Source of the DNA: Thermoanaerobaculia bacterium
GTDB lineage: Bacteria > Acidobacteriota > Thermoanaerobaculia > Gp7-AA8
NCBI GenBank assembly: GCA_017883205.1
Contig: JADGNZ010000042.1
Coordinates: 1-53,578 of the forward strand
Length of the DNA stretch: 53,578 nt
Reading direction: 5' to 3'
In this document: one piece after another, positions 49,567 to 53,578 of the stretch
Position numbering within the stretch: position 1 is the first letter of the stretch
Layout: the number at the start of each line of letters is the position of its first letter
Made by a program: the position numbers and the translations under genes
Notes under the pieces: generated by a model
The model's database searches: none
Told to the model about the DNA's origin: nothing
The model's input: only the letters and a program-made list of their open reading frames with translations

Positions 49567-50807
49567 CCGCGCCTCCGGATGGCCGCGGCGGCGTCCGACG
49601 TCGACGACGCCGAGCGATCGCCCTCGGTAGCGCCCACAGCATTCGCGGGCCGCGGCTCCAGCTTGTCGACGATGCGCGGAACGCCGCCGAAGTAGCGGCT
49701 GATCTCGCCGACGCGCTTGAATTCCGCCATCGCAGCCGGCGATGCGCTGGCCAGGATCGTCGGATTCATCACATCGTCGATCCACTCCTGCAGTCCGCCG
49801 CGAAGAAAGTAGACCTGCTTGTACCCGAGCGCCTGGAGCAGAACCCACGCCTGCGCCGCATGCGCGCCGCCGCCAGAGATGAGGACGATGGTGTCGGTCG
49901 CGCGGAGCGGCGCGGTTGCGAGCGATTCGAGTTCGATGCGCTCCGCCCGCGGCACGTAATAGGTCTCATATTCGGCGGCGGTGCGCAGATCGATGATTCG
50001 CAGTCCCGCCTTGCGGCCTCGAATCCACTCGGCGAGCTCGATAGCGGTGACGTGATCCTCTTCGTGCGCGACGGCGCTGGCCAGACGTTGGACGTCAACG
50101 GTCGCGCGCGTTGCGCGATACGGGCTGCCCGCGAAAACGGCGAGCGCGCCACACAACGCCGCCGCGACTGCCAGCGCACGAATTCGTGGAGCGCCGGCAG
50201 GAATGGACGCTGATTGCGGCGCTTCGAATCGCCGGATCAACCAGAACGCGATCAGCGCCATCGCCACAACAGCGCAGACCACCGCTCCATACGGAACGCC
50301 CAGCAATTGCGGCAGCGTGATCGAACCGCGCGCCGTGCTCGCGTAGAAATTGCTGATCGACCCAAACGCCAGCCCCGTTCCGAGAACCCCGGCGAACATG
50401 CCGAACATCACCAGCAACCCGTCGCCACGTCCGGTCGCCGCTGCAACGCACGACGTTCCGGGACAGAGCCCGGCGATGACGAACCCGATGCCGAAGAGTA
50501 GTCCGCCGGCGAGCTGCGGCAGCAGATACGTCTCCGGCACGTACACGCGGCCGAGGTCGAGCAGACCGAGGCGGCCGAGCCAGAACGCGCCGAGCATCGC
50601 AGTGACGATCGCGGTGAACATCACCTTGAAGACTGTGAGATCGGCAAAGTAAAACTGACCGGCGAGCTTCGGCGCGCTCCCCAACCCTGCGCGCTCCAGC
50701 GTCCAGCCAAATGCGATGCCGATGACGACCGCAGCGATGAGCGCAGCTCCGGGCCCGAGGTCGCCGAGCTCGAAGAAAGGAGCCATTGCGTTTATAGGCG
50801 CGTTCAT
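49560..50807 (-). CDS. YeeE/YedE transporter half fused to a rhodanese-like domain
   Basis: 415 residues. The start at 50805-50807 overlaps the upstream stop (ATGA). Residues ~20-225 are a membrane domain with at least five helices and the YeeE/YedE signature GLCPGTSC (Cys115, Cys120), cysteines that in YeeE relay thiosulfate across the inner membrane. A further membrane helix lies near 210-228. Residues ~240-350 are a rhodanese fold (IIDLRTAAEYETYYVPRAERI, VYFLRGGLQEW). Its active-site loop reads VLISGGGAHAAQ, with Ser311 where the catalytic Cys should be, so it is probably a binding rather than a transfer domain. Family knowledge supports sulfur-compound uptake; the fusion suggests hand-over of sulfur at the membrane. 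Confidence 0.87.
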   Translation of the reverse strand: MNAPINAMAPFFELGDLGPGAALIAAVVIGIAFGWTLERAGLGSAPKLAGQFYFADLTVFKVMFTAIVTAMLGAFWLGRLGLLDLGRVYVPETYLLPQLAGGLLFGIGFVIAGLCPGTSCVAAATGRGDGLLVMFGMFAGVLGTGLAFGSISNFYASTARGSITLPQLLGVPYGAVVCAVVAMALIAFWLIRRFEAPQSASIPAGAPRIRALAVAAALCGALAVFAGSPYRATRATVDVQRLASAVAHEEDHVTAIELAEWIRGRKAGLRIIDLRTAAEYETYYVPRAERIELESLATAPLRATDTIVLISGGGAHAAQAWVLLQALGYKQVYFLRGGLQEWIDDVMNPTILASASPAAMAEFKRVGEISRYFGGVPRIVDKLEPRPANAVGATEGDRSASSTSDAAAAIRRRGC

Positions 50808-51325
50808 CGCCACGCCCTCTTCACGACAGGCGCGAACAGGTACCCGCCCGCGAACGCCGCGATCATGAACAGCCAGCTTCCCGCGCTGAGCAACGCGCCG
50901 CCTGTGAGAGCGAGGCCGCTCGTACATCCGCGCGCCAGCACCGCGCCGATGCCCATCGCTGCGCCGCCGCCGAACGCGTAGACCAACCGCGATCCGCGTC
51001 CGAGGTGCGGCCCGCGCTCGACTGCGAAGCGCAGCCGCCCGGCCGCAAGCGCGGAGAGGAATCCGCCGAGGATCACTCCCGCGATCTCGAACAGGAGCCA
51101 CTCGCGCCACGGTCCGTCACCCGACAGATAGCGCGCGAAGAACGGATTCGCGGCCGCGCGCGCCGGCGCGACCGCGGCGGTCAATCCCGCAGCGCTGCTC
51201 GCGAACGCGCCCGACGCGCCGAGTCCGCGGCCCATGATCACGAACGCCGCGAGCAGCACGAGGCCGAGGCCGGCGCCGGCAACGTACGGATTCGCGTACG
51301 GGCGCGGTGGGCGGGACTCGTTCAC
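50804..51325 (-). CDS. YeeE/YedE transporter, first half
   Basis: 173 residues from a GTG at 51323-51325 that overlaps the stop of the sulfurtransferase gene (GTGA). AGAAGG lies upstream. Four membrane segments are visible: about 12-32, 76-97, 118-138 and 147-165. The YeeE motif is ARGCTSGLALTGGALLS, with the conserved cysteine. Full-length YeeE has two such halves in one chain (~350 residues); here the halves are separate genes, so this one must pair with the rhodanese-fused half next to it. The partner's ATG overlaps this gene's stop, which would give equal expression. Confidence 0.87.
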   Translation of the reverse strand: MNESRPPRPYANPYVAGAGLGLVLLAAFVIMGRGLGASGAFASSAAGLTAAVAPARAAANPFFARYLSGDGPWREWLLFEIAGVILGGFLSALAAGRLRFAVERGPHLGRGSRLVYAFGGGAAMGIGAVLARGCTSGLALTGGALLSAGSWLFMIAAFAGGYLFAPVVKRAWR

Positions 51326-52248
51326 TTGCCTGCCTTCTCCGAGGGATTGTCGACAGGGTAATCCGTGTGGCGGGACCAGTCCTGGAACGATCCGTCGTAC
51401 AGCAGCACCGGATGGCCGAGCGTCCGCGCCGCGAAGAGCATCGCCGTCGTCTGCTGGCCGATGTGGCAATAGCCGATGACGGTGTCGTTGGGCTTCACGC
51501 CCGCTTTCGCGAACAACGCCGCCAGCTCCTCGGGCGACTTGAGCAGCAGCTGATCATCCGTGATCGAGGTGTACGGAATGCTGAACGCACCGTGAATGTG
51601 TCCCGTGCGTTGCTTCTCGTTGTTGTGACTCGGGGTTTCGACACCGTCATAGAACACGGCATCGCGGCCATCGACGATCGCGTATCCGGGCGCGCCGATC
51701 CGCGACTTGACCGTGACTGCATCGACGACGATCGGGCGAATCTTCAGCGGTGCCAGTGTTCCCGTCTTCGCCGCAGGCACGTCCTTCGTCACCGTCCCGC
51801 CCGCGCGCGTCCACGCATCCTGCCCGCCGTCCAGCAGCGATGAGCGCGCGCCGAGTCCCGCGTAGTCGAGCGTGAAGATGATGCGCGTCGACGGCGAGAC
51901 CCAGTCCTTACCGTAGTAGACGATGACGCGCGACTTATCCGAAATGCCGAGCGCTTCGAGCTTGTGCCGCAGATCCTCGGCGGGCGGCATCTCCAGCATC
52001 AATCCCTTCTCCCCATGATCGGAGACCGACACGTCGGCCATCGAGGCGAGCCGCGCTCCGGGGATGTGGCCGGCTTCGTAACCAGCCTTTTCGCCGACGT
52101 GGAGAAGCACGAGATCGGGATCGCTGATGTGCTGCTTCAACCAGTCCGCACTGACGACGAGCGACTGGCGCGGCGACGCGATGAGAGCCGAGGCCGCGAT
52201 CAAGAGAGAAGAAAGGAAGGTGCAGCGGATGAGTGTGCGCAATTGCAT
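51322..52248 (-). CDS. Periplasmic sulfurtransferase with two rhodanese domains
   Basis: 308 residues. The ATG follows AAGGAG by seven bases. Residues 1-24 are a signal peptide, so it works in the periplasm. Two rhodanese domains follow, as in thiosulfate and 3-mercaptopyruvate sulfurtransferases. The first (about 30-150) is inactive-type, with GKDW in the loop. The second (about 170-300) has the catalytic Cys261 in VIGYCHIGQQTTAM. The loop sequence is not the CRxGx[RT] of classical enzymes, so donor and acceptor are uncertain. It is the first gene of a four-gene operon in which every junction overlaps, consistent with periplasmic sulfur capture, transport and cytoplasmic persulfide handling. 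Confidence 0.92.
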   Translation of the reverse strand: MQLRTLIRCTFLSSLLIAASALIASPRQSLVVSADWLKQHISDPDLVLLHVGEKAGYEAGHIPGARLASMADVSVSDHGEKGLMLEMPPAEDLRHKLEALGISDKSRVIVYYGKDWVSPSTRIIFTLDYAGLGARSSLLDGGQDAWTRAGGTVTKDVPAAKTGTLAPLKIRPIVVDAVTVKSRIGAPGYAIVDGRDAVFYDGVETPSHNNEKQRTGHIHGAFSIPYTSITDDQLLLKSPEELAALFAKAGVKPNDTVIGYCHIGQQTTAMLFAARTLGHPVLLYDGSFQDWSRHTDYPVDNPSEKAGK

Positions 52249-52416
52249 GGATGTCTCCTTCGAGGAGCAGGATCGGTCGCGCCGCGCCGAACGTCACCCC
52301 CTTTGCAGCCAATTGGACTGAGCGACGGGCGAAGCGGCGGGGGGTGGGGCGCTGGACTCTCAGCAGCAACTGCAAAGGATCCACGCGTGCAAGAACCTCA
52401 CTGTCTGCTGTTTGCA

Positions 52417-52623
52417 CGACACCCCTCATCCGCCTTCGGCACCTTCTCCCCTCGAAAAGCACGAGGGGAGAAGGCGCTCGATTCAGGAGCATGGTGTGAT
52501 CGCGCGATCGCGCGAACGCCGACCTTCACGACTACCTCTCCACTCACGACTACCTCTCCCACGAGCGCCTTCTCCCCCACGATTTTCAATGGGGGAGAAG
52601 GTGGCGAAGCCGGATGAGGGGGG
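52417..52623. repeat. REP-like inverted doublet (family C, copies 5 and 6)
   Basis: Copy 5 (52417-52483) reads backward and copy 6 (52561-52623) forward, the opposite order from the other doublets. The interval 52249-52630 upstream of the sulfur operon contains no gene. ACTACCTCTCC is repeated at about 52530-52560 between the copies. Confidence 0.9.
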
Positions 52624-52630
52624 TCGAGCG

Positions 52631-53041
52631 TCATGGGAGCTGATGCAGTAGTGCGACTCTCCGTTCGATCGCAGCCTTGATCGCTTCACCAACTGACTCC
52701 GAATCGCGGATCAACATCTCGTTGGGAATTCGGAGAATGTCAATCCCTCGGCTACGCAGGTCGCGGGCTCGTTCGGACTCGTGATCGATCATCCATTCAG
52801 CTGCGTGATGGCTTCCATCTAGCTCGATCGCGAGCTTCAGCTCTGCGGAATAGAAATCGACGATGTAGCGACCGATTGGATGCTGACGGCGAAACTTCCA
52901 CTCGCTGAATCGGCGTGCACGCAGCCATCCCCAAATCCGCGATTCCGCACGTGTTGGCTCCCGCCGCATGCCACGCGCGAAGCGACGAAGACGTTCGCTC
53001 GTATGTGCCACGACTCCGAGGATACCTCGGTGGATTGCCAT
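52631..53041 (-). CDS. DUF559 endonuclease-like protein
   Basis: 136 residues from the ATG at 53039-53041; a longer frame runs into a REP-like repeat and is rejected. It matches DUF559, the Vsr/restriction-endonuclease-like fold: RRFARGMRREPTRAESRIWG, KFRRQHPIGRYIVDFYSAEL, LAIELDGSHHAAE, and DLRSRGIDILRIPNEMLI. The core residues Asp in YIVDFY, Glu and Asp in AIELDG, and the downstream Arg form the expected PD-(D/E)xK-like site. The family is widespread and often lies near mobile or repeat sequences; its role is unsettled. Here REP-like doublets flank it on both sides. No strong ribosome site is seen. Confidence 0.85.
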   Translation of the reverse strand: MAIHRGILGVVAHTSERLRRFARGMRREPTRAESRIWGWLRARRFSEWKFRRQHPIGRYIVDFYSAELKLAIELDGSHHAAEWMIDHESERARDLRSRGIDILRIPNEMLIRDSESVGEAIKAAIERRVALLHQLP

Positions 53042-53092
53042 TGTGCCGTCGGAAACCAGCAATACTTCCAAGCTCGGCAAACCTCTCAATCG

Positions 53093-53212
53093 AGCGGATG
53101 AGGGGTGTCGTGCAATCGACCGACACAATGTTCCGTCCGTGAAGTCATGGCGTGGCTCTTGTTCGCCACCTTTGCCGCGAAGTCCAACGCCCCCTCATCC
53201 GGCTTCGCCACG
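53093..53212. repeat. REP-like inverted doublet, truncated arms (family C, copies 7 and 8)
   Basis: Only the GGATGAGGG end of copy 7 (53097-53106) and the CCCCTCATCCGGCTTCGCCA end of copy 8 (about 53191-53211) remain. The core between them, TGTCGTGCAATCGACCGACA to GCCGCGAAGTCCAACG, is nearly the same as in the following doublet. The left arm ends where the DUF559 gene's upstream region starts. Confidence 0.8.
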
Positions 53213-53298
53213 ATGGGGAACGTAGTGCCAGCAATTTCACCGGCCTGCGCCCGCACACGCTCTACTCCCCTCCTGAAATCTCGCCAGTCACAAACATC

Positions 53299-53490
53299 GA
53301 GCGCCTTCTCCCCTCGTGCTTTTCGAGGGGAGAAGGTGCCGAAGGCGGATGAGGGGTGTCGTGCAACCGACCGACACAAGGTTCCGTCCGTGAAGTCATG
53401 GCGTAGCTCCTGTTCGGCACCTTTGCCGCGAAAGTCCGACGCCCCCTCATCCGGCTTCGCCACCTTCTCCCCCACTGAGAAGCGTGGGGG
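53299..53490. repeat. REP-like inverted doublet (family C, copies 9 and 10)
   Basis: Copy 9 (53299-53366) reads forward. Copy 10 (53439-53490) reads backward and is cut off after GCGTGGGGG, where a different sequence begins. The core is almost identical to that of copies 7/8. The stretch 53042-53578 has no complete gene. Confidence 0.88.
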
Positions 53491-53578
53491 TGTACTGACC
53501 GGGGACATCGAAGACATTGACCGGGGACATCGAGGACAACTCAAACGATGATGCATCCGGAGGATATTTGGATGCCTT
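53491..53578 (+). mobile_element. Probable left end of an insertion sequence
   Basis: The REP-like copy 10 is interrupted at 53490. The following sequence starts TGTACTGACCGGGGACATC, and a direct repeat of TGACCGGGGACATCGA lies 22 bases on. Multiple short terminal direct repeats of this kind are found at the ends of some IS families. An ATG at 53548 or 53551, the latter with no spacing for a ribosome site, opens a frame (HPEDIWMP) that leaves the window and may be a transposase start. Family cannot be assigned. Confidence 0.5.

Overview
The window looks like a chromosomal segment of a GC-rich, didermic, free-living bacterium. The best guess is an Acidobacteriota-type genome, possibly a metagenome assembly. 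The guess rests on the gene mix: two TonB-dependent receptors, a YfiR-type periplasmic protein, a PilT-type pilus motor pair, a BlaI/M56 pair, a very large secreted matrixin, GTG/TTG starts in GC-rich codon usage, and dense hairpin-forming intergenic repeats. I found no rRNA, tRNA or CRISPR array. The taxonomic call is inference only.

Layout. 1-6.6 kb: start of a GGDEF protein, a small secreted protein, a DUF2252 protein coupled to a secreted M20 hydrolase with altered metal ligands, an acyl-CoA ligase, and a frameshifted zeta-like toxin coupled to a small partner. 6.7-11.7 kb: small DNA-binding or antitoxin-like genes, then a BlaI repressor, an M56 (BlaR1-like) protease and a secreted protein carrying the same ~28-residue repeat as the M56 ectodomain. 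11.8-21 kb: secreted proteins, including a 1654-residue matrixin with Ig-like domains, and a TonB-dependent receptor. 21-25.3 kb: a gene-poor, repeat-rich stretch with a 21-bp tandem array, a CGNR-like zinc-finger protein and a TIGR02391 protein; this is the most accessory-looking part. 25.3-35 kb: PilT and a HEAT-PilT fusion, a DEAD-box helicase with a Rossmann protein, an M48 protease, and an AstE/AspA-like hydrolase.

35-47.3 kb is a signalling region. On the minus strand lie a PAS/hybrid histidine kinase, a single-domain response regulator, and a protein that joins an N-terminal receiver to ECF-sigma regions 2 and 4. Divergently on the plus strand run a TonB-dependent receptor, a YfiR-like protein and two tandemly duplicated CHASE8/HAMP/PAS hybrid kinases, all with overlapping ends, followed by another response regulator. 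I read this as an outer-membrane to periplasm to inner-membrane sensory chain next to a phosphorylation-controlled sigma factor.

47.3-53.6 kb: a DUF486 membrane protein, an RHH antitoxin-like gene, and a four-gene, fully overlapping sulfur operon (periplasmic sulfurtransferase, split YeeE/YedE channel with a fused rhodanese-like domain, MOCOS-like class V aminotransferase). The window ends with a DUF559 nuclease-like gene among REP-like doublets and the left end of an apparent insertion sequence inserted in one of them.

Across the window at least seven families of short inverted-repeat elements fill the gaps between genes. Some have entered coding sequence (inside the M56 gene, at the end of the 7430 gene) and some sit where a toxin partner would be expected.
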